Assembly (NCBI GenBank): GCA_003233615.1
Contig: QIMB01000337.1
Coordinates: 1 to 8,985, forward strand
Length of the DNA stretch: 8,985 nucleotides
Reading direction: 5' to 3'
DNA from: Nitrospirota bacterium
GTDB lineage: Bacteria > Nitrospirota > Nitrospiria > Nitrospirales > UBA8639
A program made the position numbers and the translations under genes. The notes beneath the pieces were generated by a model. The model worked only from the letters and a program-made list of their open reading frames with translations. It did not search any database and was not told the DNA's origin. Shown in pieces: positions 1 to 6,686 of the stretch; the first letter of the stretch is position 1; each line of letters starts with the position of its first letter.

Positions 1-90
1 CTCATGAGTGTGGGGTATAAAAATGTGTACAATGTGGAAGGCAGTATGAACGCCTGGGAAGCTGAGCGGTATCCCATCGAGCATCCATGA
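1..90 (+). CDS. Rhodanese-like domain protein, C-terminal end only
   Basis: Reading frame 1 is open from the window edge to a TGA at 88-90 and gives 29 residues containing GYKNVYNVEGSMNAWEAE followed by RYPIEHP. This matches the last helix of rhodanese (sulfurtransferase) domains, where a G(Y/F)xNVxxxxGGMxAW motif precedes a short tail. The active-site cysteine loop lies upstream, outside the window, so it cannot be said whether this is a single-domain sulfurtransferase or the end of a larger fusion, nor whether it is catalytic. The second glycine of the usual GG is serine here. Its stop lies 9 bp from the stop of the convergent HD-GYP gene, leaving no room for a terminator between them. Confidence 0.75.
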   Translation, partial: LMSVGYKNVYNVEGSMNAWEAERYPIEHP

Positions 91-99
91 TAAGTAGGA

Positions 100-999
100 C
101 TATGATTTCTGATTGAGCGGATCTTCTGTGTCTGTGACCGTCGAATAAATTTCATCAAATTGGTGATGCATCTCTCGAAATACTTCCAACAAACACGGAT
201 CAAAATGCGTCGGCTTGGTGCGTTCATTTCCATTAAGCATGATATCTATTGCTTTGACATGAGAAAACGCTGGTTTATACGGCCGGCGACTGCGTAAGGC
301 ATCATAGAGATCGCACAGCATGACAATTCTCCCGGTAATGGGAATCTGTTTTCCCTGTAACCCGCACGGATAGCCACTTCCATCCCACCGCTCATGATGC
401 GTAAGTGCAACCTCTTTGGCCATCTCGAGCAACGGAGAAGCTGACCCGTCCAACAAACTCGCGCCTAAGAGCGGATGTTGCTTGATCGTCTCCCATTCCT
501 CATCTGTCAGTGGGCCTTGTTTCCCCAGCACAGCATCGGGCACCCCAATCTTTCCGACGTCATGCATCGGAGCAATAGCAAATAATCCTTGTGCCCGATC
601 AGCGTCCCATCCAATATTCAGTGCCATCGTTTTCGCATAGTGGCTCAAACGTTCAATATGGGCGCCTGTTTCTTCGTCTTTATAGCGTGATGCCCTGGCC
701 AACCGGAGCATGGTATCCGTGTAGGACTGTTCCAATTCACTATTTTTCTGTTGTTCAGCATCCAGGGAGACTTTAAGGTCTTTCGCATACGTTAGTAATT
801 GAGCATGGGCCTGCTTCAGTTGTTGCGTTTTCTGCTCTTCTTTTTCCAACATCTGCTTCAGATCTTTTGCATAGACTAACAATTGAGACCGGGCAGCCTG
901 CAACTGCACCTGAACAGCATCCGTGATCGGAGGTCGGTCAGTCCTTTCCTGGGAGCCGCGACGCCTAGTTCCATCCGACTGCGAGGATTGGGATTTCAT
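100..999 (-). CDS. HD-GYP domain protein, probable cyclic-di-GMP phosphodiesterase
   Basis: 299 residues. Residues 1-30 are polar and probably disordered. Residues about 35-95 form a coiled coil made of two copies of a unit beginning QLL(V/T)YAKDLK (residues 39 and 67), spaced exactly 28 residues, i.e. four heptads. Residues about 96-280 are an HD-GYP domain: ETGAHIERLSHY (110-121), the metal-binding HDVGKIGVPD (146-155) and the signature HHERWDGSGYP (201-211). All named residues are intact, so hydrolysis of c-di-GMP in the cytoplasm is the expected activity from family knowledge. No receiver domain is fused. The receiver is encoded immediately upstream and overlaps this start by 4 nt (ATGA), with GGAG just before the ATG, which implies translational coupling and probable control by that receiver. 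It is the last gene of the operon with trmI. Confidence 0.93.
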   Translation of the reverse strand: MKSQSSQSDGTRRRGSQERTDRPPITDAVQVQLQAARSQLLVYAKDLKQMLEKEEQKTQQLKQAHAQLLTYAKDLKVSLDAEQQKNSELEQSYTDTMLRLARASRYKDEETGAHIERLSHYAKTMALNIGWDADRAQGLFAIAPMHDVGKIGVPDAVLGKQGPLTDEEWETIKQHPLLGASLLDGSASPLLEMAKEVALTHHERWDGSGYPCGLQGKQIPITGRIVMLCDLYDALRSRRPYKPAFSHVKAIDIMLNGNERTKPTHFDPCLLEVFREMHHQFDEIYSTVTDTEDPLNQKS

Positions 1000-1382
1000 C
1001 TCTCCAATACCTCTCGTGCCTTTTGAATCAATTCGAGCGGACTAAAGGGTTTGAGTAAGTATCCTGCAAGTGCGAGGGAGGCCACCTGCTCCTGGGCTTC
1101 CTGACCATCTCGTGCAGTCAGCATGACGACAGGAATTGTTGCTGTATCGGGATTTTGACGCAGGTGGGACACCACCTCACAGCCATTGAGTCCTGGCATC
1201 ATCCAATCAAGAATAAGTAAGTCTGGACGATGTTGCTTTACGGCATCTAATGCCTGACGTCCGTCCACTGCGGTGAGAATGCGGTAGCTAGGGTTTTCAA
1301 GCGTCACCTGGACCAACAACCTGAGGTCTTCATCATCATCTGCAATGAGAATTGTTTTGACCGAAGAACTCATAGGCATCAT
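996..1382 (-). CDS. Stand-alone response regulator receiver (CheY/REC-like)
   Basis: 128 residues and nothing but a receiver domain. The acidic pocket is ADDDE (residues 14-18), the phosphoacceptor is Asp59 in LILDWMMPG, the switch Thr is T89 in VVMLTAR, and the conserved Lys is K111 in LLKPF. The stretch before the lysine reads ALAGYLLKPF rather than the common GADDYLxKPF, so the usual acidic pair is missing. There is no output domain. Its stop overlaps the start of the downstream HD-GYP gene by 4 nt, so the likely role is to switch that enzyme as a separate protein, comparable to fused REC-HD-GYP (RpfG) proteins; this is inference. No histidine kinase is in the window. The start is uncertain: ATG codons at residues 1, 2 and 4 are all possible and none has a clear Shine-Dalgarno sequence. 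It lies 25 bp after the trmI stop. Confidence 0.92.
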   Translation of the reverse strand: MMPMSSSVKTILIADDDEDLRLLVQVTLENPSYRILTAVDGRQALDAVKQHRPDLLILDWMMPGLNGCEVVSHLRQNPDTATIPVVMLTARDGQEAQEQVASLALAGYLLKPFSPLELIQKAREVLER

Positions 1383-1407
1383 ATTGCACTGGCTAGGCCA
1401 AGTACGC

Positions 1408-2328
1408 TCAGAGGGTATCTAATTCATCCTCAATATGTTCATCCTCCTTGATGAGATCATTATTATTCTGACTTGCCATATCGGTTGTTTCAGCAAACGA
1501 TCCAGCATGCCACATCCGTGCATCGACTTTTCTTGCGACTGTAATAAATCCAGAATGTGCCACCATCCGATGGTCTGGACGGACACTCCGCCCTTTCACA
1601 TTCCATGTTCGAAGGAGTGTTTCAAAATTTTGAACTAATGTGAACACTTTACTCTCTTCCAAGGCCTGAACCGTCTGCATGACCTGAGGAACCGTGGGCA
1701 CATAACTCAAATATATACCCCCAATCCTCAAGGCCCGTGCCGCATGAGGAACGACTTGCCAAGGCTCGGGAATATCTAAGACTACACGATCAAACTGCCA
1801 AGACGACGTTCCTTCGCCTATCTCAATTCCCTCATACGCATCACGAATGTGCAAAAAATGATTGGGAACCTTTCCCATAAATCGTTCAATGTTTTTGGTC
1901 GCAATCGCGGCAAAATCTTCACGCAGTTCGTAACTCACCACGCACCCCCTATCGCCAACCGCTCGTAACAGCGCCATCGTCAGAGCTCCCGACCCCACTC
2001 CAGCCTCAAACACTCTGGCTCCAGGGTAGATATCCGCCCACATCGGGATAATGGCGAGATCTTTGGGATAAATAACCTGTGCGCCTCTGGACATTTTCAA
2101 CGCATATTCACCCAGCGTGGGGTGAATGGCAATCATAACTTTGTTATTGGAAAATTCTACGGTAGAGCCATCGGATTTCCCAATGATCGAATCATGGGGA
2201 ATGCGATCACCGCTATGTTGAAACATCTCCCCGGCTTTCAAAGTGAGGGCGTAGTGTCTCTCTTTCTTGTCAATCAAGTGGATGCGTTCGCCCGGTTGAA
2301 AGCAGTTCATAAGCCGGCATACTACCAA
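1408..2328 (-). CDS. trmI: tRNA (adenine(58)-N1)-methyltransferase TrmI
   Basis: 306 residues. TrmI uses S-adenosylmethionine to make m1A58 in the T-loop of tRNA, normally as a homotetramer. The N-terminal beta-rich domain (about 8-95) is followed by a Rossmann methyltransferase fold: VFEAGVGSGALT (106-117) is the SAM-binding loop, E134 in SYELRED is placed to bind the ribose, LDIPEPW (184-190) carries the active-site Asp, and RPDHRMVAHSGFITVARK (250-267) is the family C-terminal motif. The family usually ends near that point. Here about 38 further residues follow, rich in Asp/Glu, and form an acidic tail of unknown role. I chose the TTG start because AAGGA lies 6 nt before it; an in-frame ATG at 2308-2310 (residue 7) has no such site. 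It is first in the operon with the receiver and the HD-GYP gene. Confidence 0.93.
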   Translation of the reverse strand: MVVCRLMNCFQPGERIHLIDKKERHYALTLKAGEMFQHSGDRIPHDSIIGKSDGSTVEFSNNKVMIAIHPTLGEYALKMSRGAQVIYPKDLAIIPMWADIYPGARVFEAGVGSGALTMALLRAVGDRGCVVSYELREDFAAIATKNIERFMGKVPNHFLHIRDAYEGIEIGEGTSSWQFDRVVLDIPEPWQVVPHAARALRIGGIYLSYVPTVPQVMQTVQALEESKVFTLVQNFETLLRTWNVKGRSVRPDHRMVAHSGFITVARKVDARMWHAGSFAETTDMASQNNNDLIKEDEHIEDELDTL

Positions 2329-2407
2329 GAGGATTCCTTCTGTAGATACCCTTCGAAATGATGGAAGGTCCTCTGGACAAAGAGACCATCATGCGCACGA
2401 TCCTTTC

Positions 2408-2436
2408 TTGACAGCTCTTGCCATCAGGCATATGAT
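2408..2436 (+). promoter_or_regulatory. Sigma-70 promoter for the trkA-type gene
   Basis: A perfect -35 box TTGACA (2408-2413), a 17-nt spacer and a -10 box TATGAT (2431-2436, five of six consensus bases) sit in the intergenic region between the divergent trmI and trkA-type genes. Transcription would begin near 2443 and give a leader of about 109 nt before the ATG at 2552. This is the best promoter match I found in the window. No comparably good promoter was found for the opposite (trmI) direction. Confidence 0.75.
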
Positions 2437-2551
2437 TCAAATCGATAATTATCCCGTCGTATCATTGTCTTCATATTTCCAACATTCTCGCAGCCCTCTT
2501 CTTTCCATGGCTCATGTGCATTTTCTCTTACGTTCTTCTTCTTGATCACGC

Positions 2552-3241
2552 ATGAAACGATTATTTACTGTTATTGGCCTTGGACGTTTCGGATATAGCG
2601 TGGCCCAAACAATCGTCGAAAAAGGATGCGAGGTTCTCGCAATCGATAAAGACGAGGAACGCATTCAAGCCATTAGTGATATTGCAACATTCGCAGTCCA
2701 GTGCGATGCCACTGATGAACGGGCATTAAAAGCCGTCAGCGCTCAAAATGTCGATGTGGCCGTCGTCAGCATTGGTGAAAACATTGAAGCCAGCATTCTC
2801 ATTGTCCAAACACTCAGAGAAATGGGCGTGAAATCCATCGTGGCCAAGGCTGTAGCACCCATTCAAGGCAAGATCTTAAAAAATCTTGGTGTCGATGAAG
2901 TCATTTACCCTGAACGAGATGCTGCGATCCGTCTGGCGCATAGGCTGGTCTCCCCTGGCGTGATTGAATATTTGGAGCTCTCACCTGGCTACAGCATCGA
3001 AGAGGTGGCCGTCTCAGATAAGCTTTCAGGTATGAGCTTAGAAGAAATTAAATTACAAGGACAACACAACCTCAATATTATTGGGATCAAACACCAAGTG
3101 AGTCGGATGGTGAAAGGCCGCATCACAACAGAAGAGACGTTTAACTTTACGCCTAAGCCTGAGGATGTCGTTGAAAAAGGTGATGTGCTGGTCATGATTG
3201 GGCAAGAAACAGATCTGGATCGTTTCTGCAACGATGTGTAA
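2552..3241 (+). CDS. KtrA/TrkA-family potassium uptake regulatory (RCK) subunit
   Basis: 229 residues, close to the usual KtrA length of about 220. Residues 5-130 are an RCK-N (TrkA-N) Rossmann domain: the dinucleotide-binding GLGRFG (9-14), an acidic end of strand 2 in AIDKD (30-34), CDATD (51-55) and GVDEVIYPE (113-121). Residues about 138-222 are the RCK-C (TrkA-C) domain. Such proteins form a cytoplasmic octameric ring that gates a KtrB/TrkH membrane channel in response to bound ATP/ADP, NAD(H) or, in some relatives, c-di-AMP. No channel gene lies next to it here, so its partner is encoded elsewhere. The start is firm: an in-frame TGA at 2543-2545 lies two codons upstream and the nucleotide motif begins at residue 9. 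No Shine-Dalgarno sequence is visible; the leader is pyrimidine-rich (for example CTTCTTCTTC). Confidence 0.9.
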   Translation: MKRLFTVIGLGRFGYSVAQTIVEKGCEVLAIDKDEERIQAISDIATFAVQCDATDERALKAVSAQNVDVAVVSIGENIEASILIVQTLREMGVKSIVAKAVAPIQGKILKNLGVDEVIYPERDAAIRLAHRLVSPGVIEYLELSPGYSIEEVAVSDKLSGMSLEEIKLQGQHNLNIIGIKHQVSRMVKGRITTEETFNFTPKPEDVVEKGDVLVMIGQETDLDRFCNDV

Positions 3242-3639
3242 GAAAATTAACGCACCTGTCAATTATCTCCGCATTTTTTTCTCTTTCTAGATAATTATTT
3301 CACGAAAACCACCCTTTTCCCCGATCGACCTATCCAGGGATTTGAAGTTTGTGCCGATCTTGTGTAGGAACCCATCCCTTATCCCCGTAGTCCAGTGAGG
3401 AATGGCATGAATTTCTTCAATTATTTCATTCATGTAGGCAAGAACTTTCATCAACGTTGCGTAACACCGACTAACACGTACCACACAATTTTTGTATACG
3501 AACCCGATGATGCAATGGATATTTACATCTCTCGGATATGCATTGGCTTGATTTTTGCTGCAATGAGTCGTATCTCAATGTTGAGTGCATGTTGAAGATG
3601 TTCAACCATTCAAGGGAAGGGATTCTTTAGGAACACATT
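3242..3639. other. 398-bp spacer upstream of the sigma factor gene, with inverted repeats
   Basis: I see no convincing gene here. It contains an 8-bp perfect inverted repeat, AATTATCT (3261-3268) and AGATAATT (3289-3296), around a pyrimidine-rich 20-nt loop, placed 20 bp after the trkA-type stop. Near the right end there are two short dyads, CTCAA-TG-TTGAG (3574-3585) and GTTGAA-GATG-TTCAAC (3591-3606). A weak promoter candidate for the sigma gene is TTGATT (3548-3553), 17 nt, TATCTC (3571-3576), which would start transcription about 57 nt before the ATG. It overlaps the first dyad. Short open frames on both strands (3395-3595 + and 3287-3484 -) have no recognisable product. Confidence 0.45.
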
Positions 3640-4785
3640 ATGAAACTTCAAAGCGTCATGGAACATCCCCTCAAAACCAATGGCAACGCGGCCAAAACCG
3701 CTGACCCCAAATCCACTATCAAGCCATACAACCCTGCATTGGAATCATTGTACTTCAGGTCATTTGGCAGTCGTCCTCTTTTGACCAAGGACTCTGAAAT
3801 CATCTTGGCGAAAGAAATTGACGATGCGACACATGCGATTCGCCTCATCATCACACAGGGCTTAGACCTCACGCATGGCCTGAAGAAATCTTCTGAAAAA
3901 GACGAGGCGATTGCTATTCTACAAGAGACTTTAGAGTTAAGCGGCCTTTCCGCTCCGGCTATTGAAAAAATGACATCAATTTTGGTGAACGTGGGGAACG
4001 TGCATCCTGATCAACAGGATACCCTAGAGTCCCTTTGTCAACAGGTGCACAAAGCCAAATATCAATTAGAAAAAGCAAAGTCTGAACTGGTTCAACGCAA
4101 TCTACGCTTGGTCGTCGATATTGCCAAACGGTATACCGGACATGGATTGGCGTTTCTCGATCTCGTGCAAGAAGGCAATATCGGACTCATGAAAGCGGCT
4201 GAACGCTTCCAATATCAAAAAGGATTTAAATTCAGCACCTATGCCACCTGGTGGATTCGCCAAGGGATTACACGTGCACTCGCCGATCAGTCTCGAACAA
4301 TCCGGGTACCCGTGCATCTCAATGAAATCTCCAACAAAATTGCGCGGACATCGAAACTCTTGACGCAACGCTTCGCGCGCCAAGCCCAAGTAGAAGATAT
4401 CGGTGACGCACTACAGCTCAGTCGGGAAAAAGTGCATGAAACGTTGCAAGCATTTCAAGATCCCATCTCGTTAGAAACTCCTGTGGGTGAAGGAGACACC
4501 TTTCTCACCGACTTCATCCCTGACAAAAGCTCCATTACTCCTGACGGTCCCGTATCACGGCAAGAAACCAATCATCAGGTCGAACGCATTTTGGATTCGT
4601 TAACCCCGAGAGAACAGATGGTCATTCGCCTTCGATTTGGGATTGGCCAAGATGAACCATGGACGCTTGAAGAAGTAGGGCAAAGCCTGTCGGTTACCCG
4701 CGAACGTGTACGTCAAATCGAAGCCAAAGCGCTTCAGAAATTAAAAGAACCAGCAATGAAAGATATGCTGGCCGCCATTACATAA
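3640..4785 (+). CDS. RNA polymerase sigma-70 family factor (RpoD/RpoS type, group 1 or 2)
   Basis: 381 residues. Residues 31-62 are a divergent region 1.2 (LYFRSFGSRPLLT in place of the common MYLxEIGxxPLLT). Residues about 63-145 are a poorly conserved helical, charged insert. Region 2 is at 147-217, with NLRLVVDIAKRY, LDLVQEGNIGLMKA and the -10-reading helix YATWWIRQGITRAL (201-214). Region 3 is about 222-300. Region 4 is at 317-370, with the -35-reading helix-turn-helix TLEEVGQSLSVTRERVRQIE (342-361). All core and promoter-binding regions are intact, and there is no region 1.1 as in enteric RpoD. A short primary factor cannot be excluded, but the altered region 1.2 and missing 1.1 favour an alternative group 2 factor. 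AGGA lies 7 nt before the ATG. It stands alone between long spacers; a dyad GTGCG-AAC-CGCAC (4811-4823) follows its stop without a T-run. Confidence 0.9.
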   Translation: MKLQSVMEHPLKTNGNAAKTADPKSTIKPYNPALESLYFRSFGSRPLLTKDSEIILAKEIDDATHAIRLIITQGLDLTHGLKKSSEKDEAIAILQETLELSGLSAPAIEKMTSILVNVGNVHPDQQDTLESLCQQVHKAKYQLEKAKSELVQRNLRLVVDIAKRYTGHGLAFLDLVQEGNIGLMKAAERFQYQKGFKFSTYATWWIRQGITRALADQSRTIRVPVHLNEISNKIARTSKLLTQRFARQAQVEDIGDALQLSREKVHETLQAFQDPISLETPVGEGDTFLTDFIPDKSSITPDGPVSRQETNHQVERILDSLTPREQMVIRLRFGIGQDEPWTLEEVGQSLSVTRERVRQIEAKALQKLKEPAMKDMLAAIT

Positions 4786-4954
4786 CCTGTCTCACTGCCT
4801 CACACCTCAAGTGCGAACCGCACGAGCAGTCGTTGCCCACATTCTCGTATAGATGGGGCATTCTTCGCCAGAATACTTGTCAAGCAGACCTCTTTCTCTT
4901 TAGCATGGGCAAGTATCCAAGAAAACTAGGGCTATCCATCAGGAATAATTCACC

Positions 4955-5302
4955 ATGTCTGCTAATCCGATTCACACGCTTCGAGAGGATTATCGAGTAC
5001 ATCTTCAGACGTTTTATGCCACACTGAACCTGGCTCCGCCGTACCACAGTATTGAAAGGGCCATCCAACATTTATCCAATACGCTCAGGACCAAACCCGA
5101 AACCTTCCTACAAGCCTTACTAGAAGACCCACAACAAAAATGGTCTTTATATGAAAGAATTTTTCAAGCCTCGGGGTTAGCTCGGAAGCACAGAGGCATT
5201 ATCAGACAATTAGCACGTAAACCTACGATCTCGCCTGCTAGCGAAGAATCACTACAATTCTTAAGAATTTTTACTGATACACCTACTTCTCGTCCTTGCT
5301 GA
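4955..5302 (+). CDS. Hypothetical 115-residue protein
   Basis: I do not recognise a family. The protein is basic, soluble and mostly predicted-helix in character, with no signal peptide or membrane segment. Notable stretches are LREDYRVHLQTFYATLNL (9-26), a Leu-rich segment with ALLEDPQQKWSLYERIFQ (54-71) and a basic patch ARKHRGIIRQLARK (76-89). I call it a gene because AGGA lies 10 nt before the ATG, base use resembles the neighbouring genes, and it fills a gap in a same-strand row. A weak promoter candidate, TTGTCA (4877-4882), 18 nt, TAGCAT (4901-4906), precedes it. After its stop there is an AT-rich dyad ATTATG-GTTTTT-CATAAT (5308-5325) between an A-run and no T-run, a poor terminator. 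The 169 bp before it and the 229 bp after it hold no other gene. Confidence 0.6.
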   Translation: MSANPIHTLREDYRVHLQTFYATLNLAPPYHSIERAIQHLSNTLRTKPETFLQALLEDPQQKWSLYERIFQASGLARKHRGIIRQLARKPTISPASEESLQFLRIFTDTPTSRPC

Positions 5303-5531
5303 AAAAAATTATGGTTTTTCATAATGCTGCCACGTGATTACAGAAAAACCCTAACAATAACAATGCGAAAAAAGGATACACTTGTTGCATTCCTACAACA
5401 ACATACATGATGCTCATTTCGATTTATAAATAAAAACGTACTGTTTCCTGACTCTGCGTATAAGTATAAGTTTTGCATTTCGAATTTCATTGAAGAAATC
5501 TTCATAATTTTTTCATTATTTCACTTTTTCG

Positions 5532-6479
5532 ATGCGACAACAACAGACCCTCTCTAAGTCTGCATTTTTATCTGGCATAGGACTTCACTCAGGGAGTCTT
5601 GGCTCTATCGCCATTCATCCTGCTCCCGTCAATACAGGAGTGATCTTCGTCAAGCAGGTAGGCGATCACATTGCGTCCTGCCCAGCAACCATTCAATATT
5701 TAGGGCAAACAGATCATTGCACGACGTTACAATCTGGTGACTTCAAGGTTCAAACAGTAGAACATATCTTGTCAGCTTTAGCAGGACTCGAAATTGATAA
5801 TGCGTATGTCGAAGTACAGGGAAATGAAATTCCAGCAGCCGATGGCAGTGCCGCCCCTTTTGTACAAATATTAGAAGACGCCGGACTCGTTCTACAGGAA
5901 GAACCACGGAGTTACATTAAGATTATCCAGCCAATCCATATTGAGGATGGGCAGAAATCAATTTCGGTACTTCCTTCCGCTCTTCCACGTATAAGTTATT
6001 TCATCGATTTCCCTCACCCGTTGATTCAACAGCAAGACTATCAACATTCGTGTACGCCACAAGAATTCACCCGAAACATTGCGGCAGCCCGCACCTTTGC
6101 CTTTCGACAAGAAGTCGAGTTTCTCTGGTCACGCGGGTTGGGCTTAGGCGGATCCTTGAACAATACCGTGGTCTTTTCCGAATCCGGATTAGTCAATTCC
6201 GATGAATTACGATTCTCGAATGAATGTGTTCGACACAAAGTACTTGATCTCGTTGGTGACCTTTCTCTCATTGGATTTCCCATTATTGGCCATTTTAAAG
6301 CAAAACGGACTGGGCACCTTCTCCATACCAAACTCGTTCAAGCCATTTTGAATAATCCAGATAAATGGATTACGTTGAATGCCGGACACATCGAAAAATC
6401 TGACATCCTCAATCGAACAGCAACCGCTTCTGGTACACGCGCCCTCATGGAACTCCAACCCGCCTTTCTTTCCGTCTAG
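5532..6479 (+). CDS. lpxC: UDP-3-O-acyl-N-acetylglucosamine deacetylase LpxC
   Basis: 315 residues, slightly above the usual 300-305. LpxC is the zinc-dependent cytoplasmic enzyme that removes the acetyl group from UDP-3-O-acyl-GlcNAc, the committed step of lipid A synthesis. The sequence shows the N-terminal GIGLHSG (15-21), the general base and first zinc ligand Glu77/His78 in TVEHILSALAG, EIPAADGSAAPFV (99-111), the zinc ligands His235 and Asp239 in RHKVLDLVGDL (234-244), and the catalytic His262 in GHLLHTKL. All catalytic residues are present. The ATG has no Shine-Dalgarno site; the 30 nt before it are almost pure T/C/A, and an in-frame TAA at 5505-5507 with no other start codon after it fixes the start. 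A tandem TATAAG (5459-5470) is a possible -10 without a good -35. It is not beside other lpx or cell-division genes here. Confidence 0.96.
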   Translation: MRQQQTLSKSAFLSGIGLHSGSLGSIAIHPAPVNTGVIFVKQVGDHIASCPATIQYLGQTDHCTTLQSGDFKVQTVEHILSALAGLEIDNAYVEVQGNEIPAADGSAAPFVQILEDAGLVLQEEPRSYIKIIQPIHIEDGQKSISVLPSALPRISYFIDFPHPLIQQQDYQHSCTPQEFTRNIAAARTFAFRQEVEFLWSRGLGLGGSLNNTVVFSESGLVNSDELRFSNECVRHKVLDLVGDLSLIGFPIIGHFKAKRTGHLLHTKLVQAILNNPDKWITLNAGHIEKSDILNRTATASGTRALMELQPAFLSV

Positions 6480-6564
6480 TTCGGCGTTCTAACACCCCAT
6501 TATTTTTGGCTACGATCTCATCCCTCAAATCTCACAGTACGTGAGCACGACAAAAGGGCAAGCT

Positions 6565-6616
6565 GCCTACGCGAAGACGCTTCGGCATAGGCGGGAACGC
6601 CGCTGGCTGATTTTTT
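6565..6616 (+). terminator. GC-rich hairpins plus T-run after lpxC, likely terminator or dispersed repeat unit
   Basis: About 85 bp after the lpxC stop, GCCTA (6565-6569) pairs with TAGGC (6588-6592) and encloses a second stem, CGAAG (6572-6576) with CTTCG (6580-6584). A further small hairpin follows, GGCG-GGAA-CGCC (6590-6601) or alternatively GCGG-GAACG-CCGC (6591-6603), then GCTGGCTGA and six T (6611-6616). The T-run makes Rho-independent termination of lpxC plausible, although 7-9 nt separate the last stem from it. The block is far richer in G+C than its surroundings, and an intergenic block of this type reminds me of repeats in Nitrospira genomes; that is memory, not a search. Confidence 0.5.
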
Positions 6617-6686
6617 CAATATTCCTACTATAGGATTCTATCGAGATTGCCCCCACTTCACAGCCATGGTACCGTTGTGACGTCCC

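Noticed and set aside
2507..2545. 12-codon upstream open frame in the trkA-type leader
   Set aside because: No ribosome-binding site and no regulatory codon run. Mentioned only as part of the leader.
2443..2551. c-di-AMP (ydaO-type) riboswitch before the trkA-type gene
   Set aside because: The leader is about 109 nt, pyrimidine-rich and lacks the conserved paired elements I would expect. I see no terminator or sequestered ribosome-binding site.
3287..3484. Open frame of 65 codons on the minus strand in the same spacer
   Set aside because: It begins with GTG without a ribosome-binding site and matches no family I know. Its codons look acceptable, but that alone is not enough.
3395..3595. Open frame of 66 codons on the + strand between the trkA-type gene and the sigma gene, with AGGA before an internal ATG at 3407
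   Set aside because: The product has no recognisable family or domain, the region also has an open frame on the opposite strand, and the spacer holds promoter-like signals. Open by chance seems more likely.
5308..5325. Terminator after the 115-residue protein
   Set aside because: The dyad is AT-only except for one pair and no T-run follows on the + strand.
6041..6458. Minus-strand open frames inside lpxC
   Set aside because: They are antisense shadows of a clear catalytic gene.
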